DNA of 64,000 nt, taken from positions 2,294,001 through 2,358,000 of the forward strand of contig NZ_JBEXAC010000002.1 in assembly GCF_040567655.1 (NCBI RefSeq), read 5' to 3'. This document shows, piece after piece, positions 24,542 to 33,900 of this stretch. Positions within the stretch are counted from its first letter, which is position 1. Each line of letters starts with the position of its first letter. The translations under genes were made by a program, and so were the position numbers. The stretch is from Chitinophaga sp. H8 (GTDB lineage Bacteria; Bacteroidota; Bacteroidia; Chitinophagales; Chitinophagaceae). Below the pieces are notes generated by a model, which was not told the DNA's origin, ran no database searches, and saw nothing but the letters and a program-made list of their open reading frames with translations.

Positions 24542-24895
24542 TCATTCAAATAAAACATCCATCTTCAGACTGTTCTGAACAAGCGAATTCGAGTAATTAT
24601 TTTTGTTCAGCCCAAAAGTTGTTATCATAGTTAGAAAAATTGCTTTGCGCGTTTTTGTTTCCTCTTTAAAAATGCCAATCTTATTTCTCAACTCTTCCGC
24701 ATATTTTTTGTGGATTGCAAAATTATTAATCGAGAATTTCATTTCACAAATATTGATCACCTGATCAAGCCTGTCAATCATCAGGTCAATTTGTGCACCT
24801 GTATCTGTACTGGTGCTTATCCATGATGACGTAGTTGTTTGCACACCGCTGATACCTAGTGCCTTTTTTATTTCTTTAATGTTGCTCGACCTGTT
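24542..24895 (-). pseudogene. C-terminal remnant of an AAA-type ATP-binding protein
   Basis: The reverse-strand reading frame encodes only the C-terminal end of a common Bacteroidota/archaeal-type ATPase with a nuclease-like C-terminus. Recognisable parts are NIKEIKKALGISGV, TGAQIDLMIDR and NICEMKFS; the D...E-x-K order resembles a PD-(D/E)xK nuclease core. The frame can be followed upstream of a GTG at 24842-24844 to about 24895, where similarity stops abruptly at the edge of an opposite-strand fragment. The Walker motifs and the whole N-terminal part are missing. It should therefore be treated as a truncated, probably dead gene. Confidence 0.75.
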
Positions 24896-25095
24896 TTTTG
24901 AAGCATGGGAAGGAGGGATTAAAAAGGATCCATCTACCTTCAGCTATTATTTTGTGACTACGGGCCTAGCTTTTATGGCTTTGCTTGCCTTTAGTATCCT
25001 GGAAAGATATGGCTACCTCCGGCAGCTGATCTATTTCCTGGCACTCAATGGCAAAAATCCAATGGTGGCTTATACAGCGGCATCATTGTTGGGAA
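24882..25095 (+). pseudogene. Internal/C-terminal fragment of a DUF5009/HGSNAT-like membrane acyltransferase
   Basis: About 70 codons encode FFEAWEGGIKKDPSTFSYYF, a membrane segment (FVTTGLAFMALLAFSIL) and NGKNPMVAYTAASLL, matching the C-terminal part of the DUF5009/heparan-alpha-glucosaminide N-acetyltransferase-like proteins of Bacteroidota. There is no N-terminus (full proteins have roughly 370-400 residues), and the text after SLL no longer looks like the family. It abuts the ATPase remnant head-to-head. It is a piece left by recombination, not a functional gene. Confidence 0.7.
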
Positions 25096-25167
25096 GGCCA
25101 AACCACGCAGCGCCGGACGTGCTTTTTAGCCAATCTGGTGATCGTTTAACCGGAGAGAAAGGCAGTA

Positions 25168-25372
25168 TTACCTTTTGTGCAGCCTGTTGAAGAGTTCTTT
25201 CTGAAGATCTTCGTTTTTCAACCCATTGAGCTTCTCGGTATCTATTTCATAGAAGTCCGATTTATTGCCTAGTAAGCCTATTACGTATATATGGCCAGCC
25301 TGAACTGGCTCTCCGGTTTTGGGGTGCTTCTTGGACAGGGTTACGTTAACATCTTTAATTTTGACATGCAGT
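25168..25372 (-). pseudogene. Unidentified C-terminal coding remnant
   Basis: On the reverse strand a clean frame ends at a stop at 25168-25170 and reads DVNVTLSKKHPKTGEPV, QAGHIYVIGLLGNKSDFYEID and KLNGLKNEDLQKELFNRL. The composition is that of a real soluble protein, and the end looks natural, but I cannot name the family and see no start codon in a plausible place. It is probably the tail of a gene cut by the same rearrangements as its neighbours. Confidence 0.45.
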
Positions 25373-25510
25373 GAATATAACGAAAATAGAGGATACCGGC
25401 AGGAATATTCAAATCTGGATGGAAGTTTGCTGATTAAAACAGTATCTAAAAAAGGGCAGCCCTCTCAGTTAATTATTGAGGTGGCAGCTTTTTCTATTGG
25501 CTACACTTGA
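25373..25510 (+). pseudogene. Possible C-terminal coding remnant
   Basis: The forward frame ends RGYRQEYSNLDGSLLIKTV, then SKKGQPSQLIIEVAAFSIGYT before a TGA. This beta-rich tail resembles the end of a secreted or extracellular domain protein, but the family is not recognised. The text upstream of about 25373 in this frame is the complement of the other remnant, so a junction probably lies there. The stretch 25511-25901 holds no gene I can support. Confidence 0.35.
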
Positions 25511-25901
25511 TAAGAAAACACAAAAAAGATGGGTAATTGTTTAAAAAGTATAGGTTTAAGTGGGCACATTGTATTATCTATGAATTGGTTTTAACCTATA
25601 TTTTTTTAACTATCATATGACGATATCCCTTATATCTATTTGTGCTGTTCAACATCACGATGAAAGCACCTTTTGTGCACCTCCGCAAAGTGGACTTGCC
25701 TTTTCTATGGCACTCAATTGTCATGTTGCCGGCTTTAAGATGAATGAGAAGGGGGCGCTGTATGAGAATGTTGTGCCCTTCAGAATAATATCTCGCCTGA
25801 GTAATATTCACTCGCAATAGCAGCAGGAGTTGGGAACTAATACAGATTAGTTCAAAAGTTTATTACAGATCCACAAAGAAATACATCTTTAAGCCTTTCC
25901 T

Positions 25902-26369
25902 ATGCGTAAAATTAGCTTCTATAAAATCAGCCTGGAAATTATACTAGCCCTTTTGGTGATCCTTTGGATCTATACCGGCCTAACTAAAATGATTAATTAC
26001 GCAGATACCAGGTTCCAAATGGGGCGCTCTCCTTTTATAAAACCAATTGCGGGGTTGGTCGCAGTAACTTTGCCAGCCTTTGAGGTAATGGTAGCTGGGT
26101 TATTGGTATTTAAACGTACCAGGCTATTAGGTTTATATGCCTCATTCTTTTTAATGTTATTATTTACCGGGTACATTTATGCAATGTTGCACTACAGTTA
26201 TTATGTTCCATGCAGTTGTGGTGGAGTGTTGGCTATATTATCCTGGAATCAGCATTTGATCTTTAATATTATCTATACCTTATTTGCATTGTTCGGTGTT
26301 ATACTTCAAACCAATCTTTTTGAACCATTTAACCTGATGAGTGACCCGAAAACTACAACGGCGTCATAA
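25902..26369 (+). CDS. MauE/DoxX-family redox-associated membrane protein
   Basis: The 155-residue inner-membrane protein has four hydrophobic segments, the size and layout of MauE/DoxX proteins. A PCSCGG motif (C104, C106) sits in the loop before the last segment, where MauE-like proteins hold redox-active cysteines. In Bacteroidota such genes often stand beside small secreted cysteine-containing peptides, as here. A role in quinone-linked disulfide formation or protection of exported proteins is plausible. It is separated from its neighbour by 116 bp. Confidence 0.8.
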   Translation: MRKISFYKISLEIILALLVILWIYTGLTKMINYADTRFQMGRSPFIKPIAGLVAVTLPAFEVMVAGLLVFKRTRLLGLYASFFLMLLFTGYIYAMLHYSYYVPCSCGGVLAILSWNQHLIFNIIYTLFALFGVILQTNLFEPFNLMSDPKTTTAS

Positions 26370-26485
26370 ATACCTGTCCATACAAAAATGTAACTACTTA
26401 AATTTTTATTGCAATAAACAGGTAGTCTATTCCTGTAAAATAGGCATGAATGATTCGTTTATTTTAAAAACTTAATCCTTTAAGC

Positions 26486-26824
26486 ATGAAAAATTTAAAA
26501 ATTGGTTTCGTTTCAATTATTGCTGTGCTGACAATCTGTCTAACAGTGGCTTCTCAAGCTGGGGTATTTAATGCTTCTTTGAAAAGAGCCAGTATACCTG
26601 ATGGTTGTTACAAAAATGTTATTAATAACCTGGGAATGCACTTTAATAGTGGTGATGATTGTCCACTTTTTTTACCATTTAATACGAATGTTGACGATGG
26701 TAACGCAACTAACCTTTTACCTAATCCTGAGGTAAACTGCGCTACGCCAACAACTCCACTTTGCTGCGTTCAACTGAAACATGGGGTTATGCAGTCATTT
26801 GTTTGCGGTACAGCACTGCAATAA
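26486..26824 (+). CDS. Small secreted cysteine-containing protein (DUF6520-like)
   Basis: The 112-residue precursor has a signal peptide (MKNLKIGFVSIIAVLTICLTVASQA) and a short mature part with six cysteines, including CC near the C-terminus and CPLF. This resembles the small DUF6520-type proteins found next to MauE genes in Bacteroidota, whose function is unknown. The neighbouring MauE-like protein could help form its disulfides. A strong hairpin follows at 26836-26873, so the gene ends its own transcript. The family call is tentative because these proteins are short and variable. Confidence 0.6.
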   Translation: MKNLKIGFVSIIAVLTICLTVASQAGVFNASLKRASIPDGCYKNVINNLGMHFNSGDDCPLFLPFNTNVDDGNATNLLPNPEVNCATPTTPLCCVQLKHGVMQSFVCGTALQ

Positions 26825-26835
26825 ATCAAAAATGA

Positions 26836-26873
26836 TTAAAATACCAACCACAATGAAGTGGTTGGTATTTTAA
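26836..26873 (+). terminator. Strong hairpin terminator after the small secreted protein gene
   Basis: TTAAAATACCAACCAC at 26836-26851 is perfectly complementary to 26858-26873 (16-bp stem, 6-nt loop). It lies 12 bp after the upstream stop. The following gene must start downstream of it, which argues against start codons at or before 26858. Confidence 0.8.
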
Positions 26874-26908
26874 TAGCTACGTTTCAAGCCATGTTTAAAT
26901 TTATAGGA

Positions 26909-27970
26909 ATGAAAAAAAGGATGTACATCAATCTATTGATCATTACAATAGCAGTGCTTGCTATATTATCCGTACTAGTGATAAATGCGGAAAAAAGCAT
27001 TTTGCAAACTAATGGGTTTAAAAGGTCTTTTCTACAAATTCCCAAATTGATTTTTTCAAGTTCAGGTAATTTGCCTGTTAAAAGCATATGCGGAATGACG
27101 GATTCTAAATTCTTCTTTTCAGCTGCTGACCCCAGAATTATGTTTTCATTTGATCAAAAAATAAAAAAATGGGATACGAGCTATTTGGTATTCCCGATTA
27201 ATGAAAAAGTACTTAGTGCATACAATATTGTAAGTGATTCCATTGGTGCAACTTTATTTGCCGGAAATTACGGATTGGCTTTTTTCTCACCGTTTAATGC
27301 AAAGGATTCGACACAAACAGTAAAAATAAAATTCAAATCACCGCTGTTCACCAGATCGGCAATAATATCGGATAACAGTATTGTACTTCGTGCCTTGGAT
27401 TCTTCGAGACAGATTCAACAATTTGTAAAGGCGGAGAAACATACAGGTGAAATTTTAACAACATGGAATCCATTCAACGAAATGAATGATGGCGGGTTTT
27501 CTACAGATGGAATTTTAGAGTACGATAAATCTACCAGCCGAATATTATATGTTCAATATTATCAGAATCGCTTTTTCTGTCTTGATAGTAATCTTAATCT
27601 TTTATACGAGAGGAATACAATTGATACTACCAATACTAATAAACTAATTACACGTAATACCGGAAAAACAGGAGATGGAAGCATCACGCCTGGCGTTCCA
27701 TTATGGCAAACCAATACACTGATTACTGCTAACAACGGATATATTTACATCGGCTCTTCGTTAAAATCTGAAAACGAAAATGATGCTGATTTTGATAAAA
27801 ATACCGTGATTGATATATATAAAATGTCCAACGGGGACTACTTTAACAGCTTTTACATTCCTCATATAGAGGGACATGAAGTTAATCAGATCCGGGTGGT
27901 AGACGATATGATAGTAGCGCTTTATACAGGGCAAATAGCGATGTATCAATTGGAGGGACTATTGCATTAG
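26909..27970 (+). CDS. Membrane-anchored hypothetical protein, possible beta-propeller
   Basis: The start at 26909 (MKKRMYINLL) is chosen because it follows the upstream terminator hairpin and gives a clean N-terminal membrane anchor; an ATG at 26891 is also possible. The protein has 353 residues and a long extracytoplasmic part with repeated beta-strand segments of the type IYIGSSL and RILYVQYYQNRFFCLD, suggestive of a six-bladed propeller. It lacks recognised catalytic motifs. It follows the MauE and secreted-peptide genes and may belong to the same functional unit. The family is not recognised. Confidence 0.6.
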   Translation: MKKRMYINLLIITIAVLAILSVLVINAEKSILQTNGFKRSFLQIPKLIFSSSGNLPVKSICGMTDSKFFFSAADPRIMFSFDQKIKKWDTSYLVFPINEKVLSAYNIVSDSIGATLFAGNYGLAFFSPFNAKDSTQTVKIKFKSPLFTRSAIISDNSIVLRALDSSRQIQQFVKAEKHTGEILTTWNPFNEMNDGGFSTDGILEYDKSTSRILYVQYYQNRFFCLDSNLNLLYERNTIDTTNTNKLITRNTGKTGDGSITPGVPLWQTNTLITANNGYIYIGSSLKSENENDADFDKNTVIDIYKMSNGDYFNSFYIPHIEGHEVNQIRVVDDMIVALYTGQIAMYQLEGLLH

Positions 27971-27977
27971 GTGCAAA

Positions 27978-28126
27978 TTATACTTTTACGCACTCATATT
28001 TATCCAGGTAAGCCTGATCGACATCTGCACCAATACCTGGATGTTCGCTCAGCTCGAGCGAACATCCCATTATAAGTAGCACCACCTATTACAGGGTCAA
28101 CTAGTTGTCCGAAGTGATTGTTATGG
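27978..28126 (-). pseudogene. Frameshifted C-terminal remnant of an enolase-superfamily dehydratase
   Basis: The reverse-strand text gives GQLVDPVIGGATYNG in one frame. After a one-base shift it continues ELSEHPGIGADVDQAYLDKY to a stop at 27978-27980. The order (pro/val-glycine segment, then PGIG.D.D..YL) matches the C-terminal end of sugar-acid dehydratases such as galactonate dehydratase-like proteins. No barrel-coding sequence remains upstream. The remnant and the surrounding 28127-28240 carry no other gene. It marks a lost metabolic gene at the border of the SusCD region. Confidence 0.55.
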
Positions 28127-28240
28127 TCGATGTATTAATCATACCCACAAATTTACCCAATTATACCCAATTCTACGAGAAATTGCAAGGAGTATTCTTG
28201 ATCAAGTTCGCCAAATAACCTCGCTTCCAGGCAGGACTGT

Positions 28241-29479
28241 TTACATGCTATGTAATTCTCTGAATATTAAAACGTCCACTTCCCGTTCAGCTTCTATAGC
28301 TTTCAATCCATAAAAGGATAAATGTTTATTCAGCTCAGCTAAATTATTATAGTCAGGAAGAATCATTTTGCCTTTAAATCCGCTTTCATCCACTGCAATT
28401 GCAAATTTGCCAGAGTAATCAAGAAAAAAACATAAAGGTGCACTCCCTTCTACGTTCATTCCTTCCTTTGGCATGTTCTCTGATTTTGCAGGGGGACCGT
28501 TTTGCTGGATTACGGTACATTTACGTACCTTCTTTCCCCAGGACACTTCCATTCCCAAAAAATTATTTAAATCCTTTAACAGGAGGGATGCCTGTTCTTT
28601 CTCGCTCCGCCTTACCGTATCGTAGCGTTCATAACAAATGGCATTATTGACCATCCATTCATTCGGATTGCCTGATTCAGTTGGATGCTCGTATTTAGAA
28701 GAATCGCTTACTTCCCAAACCACCCTATTAGCAATGAGAAAATTTGTTTTCTGCATATGAAAGAATATGGAGGTATAAGCTCCTGCAACAGACATATTGT
28801 AAAAAGATGTTTTTCTGAACTGCGTCAATGAATCAAATTCAAATTTTAAACCCGTCTGCGGAACGCCATCTTTATACCTTGAAAGGGCAACACTTCCAAT
28901 CAAACTTGAATTGGTGAGCGTTGTTGCGTCCATGAAATCATTTTTTCTGGGAAGCTTAATATTTCCTTTTGAATAAAGCTCGCCAATATTCTTTTGGGTG
29001 ATAAAATCAGAATGGGTGATAGCCTGTACTTTTTCTTTATAAATCCATGCAACATGGGGAACACCCAGAAATGGAAAACTTTTTATAAGTGTCGTATCAC
29101 TATAAATGATGGGTAACCTTACCTTATTTTCTTTTACAAGCTTATTAGTTTTAAAAAACTTTTCAATAGTTGCCTTGTCTTGTGGAGTAACAATGATAAT
29201 TTCTACCTGTTGTTTCATTTTATCTTGTAACGCCTGTAGTTTTGGTAATGACTCTATGCAATTGGTGCAATAAGTAGTAAAGAAATCAAGTATAATTACT
29301 TTATCTTTAATCGCTTCTATCCGGATTGTTGGATTAGCATGCTGTATAACCCGGAAAGAAGGCCAATCGGGGATTTTTGCATTCATCTGTAATTCGCCGC
29401 TACGGTCAATCCCGCTATTTTGGGCATATGAAATTACTGAACAAAATACTGTCAAAATAAAAACCAGGTATCTATGCAT
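28241..29479 (-). CDS. TlpA-like thioredoxin-fold protein with C-terminal DUF3738/TIGR03435-like region
   Basis: The 412-residue exported protein has a signal peptide ending near AQN (residue 20). A TlpA/redoxin domain (about 40-175) follows, with active-site C71-T-N-C74 and the cis-Pro region GVPHVAW. The C-terminal region of about 220 residues ends LSFYGLKAIEAEREVDVLIF, which resembles the DUF3738/TIGR03435 tail. It is the last gene of a sigma-FecR-SusC-SusD series, 148 bp after SusD. It may reduce or isomerise disulfides of imported or outer-membrane proteins. The same SusD-TlpA order recurs at 61561-64000. Confidence 0.85.
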   Translation of the reverse strand: MHRYLVFILTVFCSVISYAQNSGIDRSGELQMNAKIPDWPSFRVIQHANPTIRIEAIKDKVIILDFFTTYCTNCIESLPKLQALQDKMKQQVEIIIVTPQDKATIEKFFKTNKLVKENKVRLPIIYSDTTLIKSFPFLGVPHVAWIYKEKVQAITHSDFITQKNIGELYSKGNIKLPRKNDFMDATTLTNSSLIGSVALSRYKDGVPQTGLKFEFDSLTQFRKTSFYNMSVAGAYTSIFFHMQKTNFLIANRVVWEVSDSSKYEHPTESGNPNEWMVNNAICYERYDTVRRSEKEQASLLLKDLNNFLGMEVSWGKKVRKCTVIQQNGPPAKSENMPKEGMNVEGSAPLCFFLDYSGKFAIAVDESGFKGKMILPDYNNLAELNKHLSFYGLKAIEAEREVDVLIFRELHSM

Positions 29480-29563
29480 AATACTATTATTTTAAAGTAA
29501 AGAACTTTATACAAGTCCCCTAAAAAACATTGACTATAGGTGAATGAATATTAAGGACGTTGC

Positions 29564-29608
29564 CGATCAAATCAGGCGATGCAATCAGTGCTCTCCCTCA
29601 TTTGATCG
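29564..29608. other. Long-loop inverted repeat between SusD and TlpA genes
   Basis: CGATCAAAT at 29564-29572 pairs with ATTTGATCG at 29600-29608, and flanking GTTG/CAAC extends the pairing around one unpaired base. It lies 20 bp after the SusD stop in the reverse direction. There is no T-run, so it is more likely a processing or attenuation element than a terminator. Confidence 0.4.
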
Positions 29609-29627
29609 ACAACTTGCAGTAATTATC

Positions 29628-30995
29628 TTAACGGAGATTCTGCTCAATAGCAGATTCATCAATAACGGTCTGAGGAATCAGCACTGCATATTTAAGGCTG
29701 TTAGGGTCAAGGCGATATTCTTTTCCATCCATATAACGCAGAATAGTTTTAGCAAATCTTGCATCCGCGTTAAGGCGTTTTAAATCAGCCCATCTCCTGC
29801 CTCTGAACACAAGTTCCTTTCTACGTTCATTCAAGATGAAAGTGAGTAATAATTGGGGATCTGATTCAGTGATCTCAGGGCTTTCTCCGGGTAGATATCT
29901 ATGTAAAAGCAGTTGTTCTATATCATCCTGTGCAATTGAAATACGGCCGGTGCGCGCTGCAGCTTCAGCTCTTATCAAGTGTATTTCGCTGGTGGATAAT
30001 CCCACGAACGATGTTGAGTTAGTATTATCGTAGGAACCCTTAAACGCATAAGTTTTAGCATTAACGCCGGTATTTTCCTTAAAGAAAACCTTTTTTCTTA
30101 AATCATGCTGTTCATAACTCTTATATAAAAAGGTATCTATTTTTGCAAAGGATATACTCATTGGGCTACTGATAGGTGTAGTAGCAGGAAATAAAACTTC
30201 TTCATTAAATCGCTGAATAGGAAGTGATAGGGCTGTATTCAGAGAATTGAAATTTATCAGATCGCTTTTAATCTGCAAGGTGGAATCAGCATATAAATAG
30301 GCATTTTCATAATTCTGCATATCAAGATACACCCTAGCTAATGCAGCATAAGCAGCGGCTTTAGCCGGACGGATTTTATCTACTTTATTAATGGAAAGTA
30401 ATTTTACCGCCGTTTTAAAGTCGCTAATTACCTGGTTATAACTTTCCTCCAGGTTGGCCCTGATTGAAACATAGTCCATATCAGCGCTTAACCGTAGCGG
30501 AATGCCTGGTGTTTGCGTAGCTGTACTTTTATTATAAGGCAGGGCAAAAACAGAAATTAGTTGTGAAAAAGCAAAACCACGATAAAAACAAGCTGCTCCA
30601 ATTATATTATTATACTGCGATTCATTTTTAGCCGTTTTTGCAATATCATTCACAACAGATAAGATCTGGTTAGCCTGATAAACCACTTTATAAGAATTCT
30701 GCCATTGAAAAGGTTGGGAAATAGGTTGTTCCAACCATAAATAGGCATTTTTTTCATCAACATCCGAGATGGATTTTAAATTGATATCGGTAACATAATA
30801 ATCATCTGCACTGATCTCGCCGAATGTAGGATACCTGGTATTTAATGTACTATAGTCATTTAACAATACCTCACAATCTTCCAGGGTGGTAGGAATAATC
30901 ATATGCTTATCTGGTTTTAGATCCAGATACTTGGAACATCCGGTTAAAACAGCCGGCAACATTAATGCAATAAGAAATTTATAAGAAGCATTCAT
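29628..30995 (-). CDS. SusD/RagB-family outer-membrane nutrient-binding lipoprotein
   Basis: The 455-residue lipoprotein has its lipid-accepting Cys at residue 20 (AVLTGC). The body has the TPR-like helical layout of the SusD fold, with NNIIGAACFYRGFAFSQL in the N-terminal part and the closing segment NERRKELVFRGRRWADLKRL typical of SusD C-termini. It caps the paired SusC pore on the cell surface and captures the ligand. It begins 3 bp after the SusC gene and precedes a TlpA-like gene. The ligand class cannot be told, as no degradative enzyme is in this operon. Confidence 0.93.
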   Translation of the reverse strand: MNASYKFLIALMLPAVLTGCSKYLDLKPDKHMIIPTTLEDCEVLLNDYSTLNTRYPTFGEISADDYYVTDINLKSISDVDEKNAYLWLEQPISQPFQWQNSYKVVYQANQILSVVNDIAKTAKNESQYNNIIGAACFYRGFAFSQLISVFALPYNKSTATQTPGIPLRLSADMDYVSIRANLEESYNQVISDFKTAVKLLSINKVDKIRPAKAAAYAALARVYLDMQNYENAYLYADSTLQIKSDLINFNSLNTALSLPIQRFNEEVLFPATTPISSPMSISFAKIDTFLYKSYEQHDLRKKVFFKENTGVNAKTYAFKGSYDNTNSTSFVGLSTSEIHLIRAEAAARTGRISIAQDDIEQLLLHRYLPGESPEITESDPQLLLTFILNERRKELVFRGRRWADLKRLNADARFAKTILRYMDGKEYRLDPNSLKYAVLIPQTVIDESAIEQNLR

Positions 30996-30998
30996 ATT

Positions 30999-33900
30999 TT
31001 AGAAATTTACGTTGAGGCCTAAGGAGAAAGCTAAAGGATCCGCAGGAACCATATAGTGATACTCTGGATCTGTATATGCTTTGGTGGCTTTCCATATAGT
31101 TCCTAAGTTGTTAACATATCCATAGAACCGGGCTTGCTTAATCCCCATTGTTTTCATAGGTAATGTTAAACTAAACTGTATATCTCTCAGCTTGATCTGG
31201 CTGGCGCTTTCTACAAGTGATGAACTATTGGAATAAAACATAGATTCATAATAATCTGCCGGGTATCTGAAGGATGGAATGTCGGTAGTTGCTTCATCAC
31301 CGGGTTTACGCCATCGCTTAGCGTAATCGGGGCTGCCAATTCCATATTCAACGAAGTTGTACCCGGTAAACATGTTGCCTCTGATAAATTTATGCCCCAA
31401 CTGGTAAGCTATATTGAATGATAATTCCCAATTTTTATACTGAAAAGCATTTCTGAAACCACCGAAATAGGGCGCAAATTTTGGCCCGTTGTTATTCATT
31501 TGATATACGGTAGTGCCATTGTATATCGCGGCATAATCCATAGAAACTTCGCCATCCACATATCCTCTGGCAGCTCCGGTAGCGGGATCTAAACCTGCCG
31601 AGGGAAAGCTCAAAACAGAATAAGCATCCATTCCTGCAAACGGAGTAATAACACCTGCGGGGTAATTTTTCCCCAGAAAATTATTAACATATGCTTTGGT
31701 AATACGGGTTTTGCTGTATGAAAAAATCAAATGAGAGCTCCATTGAAATGTTTTACTTCTGATGTTGACAGTATTCAATGAAATGTCCCAACCTTTTGTC
31801 TGCATACTGGTACCGTTAATATTCATATTGGTAAAACCCGTAGTTGGATCCAGCAATGTTGAATAGACCAGGTCTTTAGGGTTTTTAATATAATATTCGA
31901 TACTACCGGAAATCCGGTTATCAAAAGCCGCGAAGTCTGTCCCCAGGTTCAGGTTGGAAACCTTCTCCCAGCGCAGGCTCGGATTAGGCGGGCTTACAAT
32001 GGTAGCATAGCTTAGTTGGGTGGTAGTATGCAGATCTCCGGAACGATTCATAATCGGATAAGCAGAGGTGGTATTATTTACATTACCGGTATATCCATAG
32101 GTTGCCCGTAGTTTTAAAGAATGAACTTTGTTGCTCTGATAGAAATCTTCATTAGAAATCACCCATGCCAATCCGGCAGACCAGAAAGGTTTAGCCCTGT
32201 TATTAGGCTTTACCCCGAATAAATTGGAAGCGTCCCGCCTCGCACTTCCACTGACAATATATTTTCTGTTATAGGAATACGAAACATTTGCAAAAGAGGA
32301 AAGGTATCGGTTTTTCAACTGTTCCATAAGAGGGCTACCATGATCAATAAAAGAATTGTTCATCCCATTAAGATTAGGCTTCAGAGAAGTATAATCGACA
32401 TCGGCATAGCTAAGATTATCTTTATTATAACCCCAAAACAAAGTATTATAGCCGGAATAGATATTTTCCCTGAGTTCTGCGCCTATCAATGCATTAATCT
32501 GATGTTTATCAGCTATTGTTTTATCCACTTCAAATTGCAACCGGGCATTATGGTTCTGATTATTCTTATTTGCAATGCCCAATTTATCTCCTACTGGTAT
32601 GCCCCAATACACATTCTTATCATCCCAGGAGGCAAACCAGTTAAGTGAAGATCTCATTGAATAAGATGCTATGCCTTCCCATCTCTCCGCCTGGTTGTTG
32701 CTAAAACTATATCCGTATATAGCAGCTGATTTTAACCAGGGGAATAACTGGTAGGAAATAGTTGCATTCAGCATTATTTGCCTTTCTTTAGCTATAAAAC
32801 TGGTGGCATATAATTCATCCAGTGGTTTATATTCCCAGTTAAGCAATCGTCCCCCTGCAATGGTATCCCTAAAAATAGGATCCCACCCGTAGGTTGCCTG
32901 ATGTACTGCTAAGGCATTACCTTGCTGGTCAGCTAATTCCAGATAAGGTAATGTGCCATAGCCATTTGACAGGTAATTATATTCTATTTCCTGAGCGGTT
33001 TCCCTTGTCTTAGCACTCGTATATTGCATGGTAAAGTCCATGTTTAACCGCTTAACAGGCTTTAACATAAGCGCGTTTCTTATGGTTAAACGATCATAAT
33101 CAGAGGTTACCAATTTATTTTTATTATCATCAAAGCCAATTGAAAGATTGTAAGCCATCTTATCGTTTCCTGAAGAAAGCTGAATATTATGCTGCTGTTT
33201 AATGGCCTTTCTATAAACATATTTCAGGAAATCATCCCTGCCATCAATTGTTCTTAAACGATTGATCCCGTTATCCAGTTTATCTTGTGAAATTTCTCCA
33301 TCCCTGAATTTTTTCAGTAATTGTATTACCGGGGTTTTGTCACTGTAATATGCATCCAAAGACCACTCGTAGCGTCCTAAATTATAAAGCTCCAATTCGA
33401 GATCAATATAATCTGAAGCGCTCATTTGTGATAAGCTGTATAGGTCTGGTTTGCTTTCAATGGTAAGATTGGTATTCACCGAAAGATTAAAGCCGCTATT
33501 GTATCTGCCTTTTTTAGTATTAATAACAATTACTCCATTCCCGGATTTTGCACCCCACACGGAAGCAGCAGCAGCATCCTTTAATATTGTCATGCTTTCA
33601 ATATCGTTAGGATTAATATTGTTATAATCTCCTTCATAAGGAATTCCATCAAGCACCACCAACGGCCAATAATTGGATTTCAAGGAACTACGGCCTCTTA
33701 TATTCACGCCGAGTAAAGTATTCCTGGATCTGGGGGTTTCCTTATATGAACTGATACCAGGCACAATATCATGTAACCTGCTGGCAAAATCGGTGGATAC
33801 TTTACGGTTTACCAATTTATTATTCACAAATTCAAAACTGCCGGTTGCTCTTTCTTTAGGGATATCCTGGAAACCAGTACTTAAAATGGTGACCCCTTCC

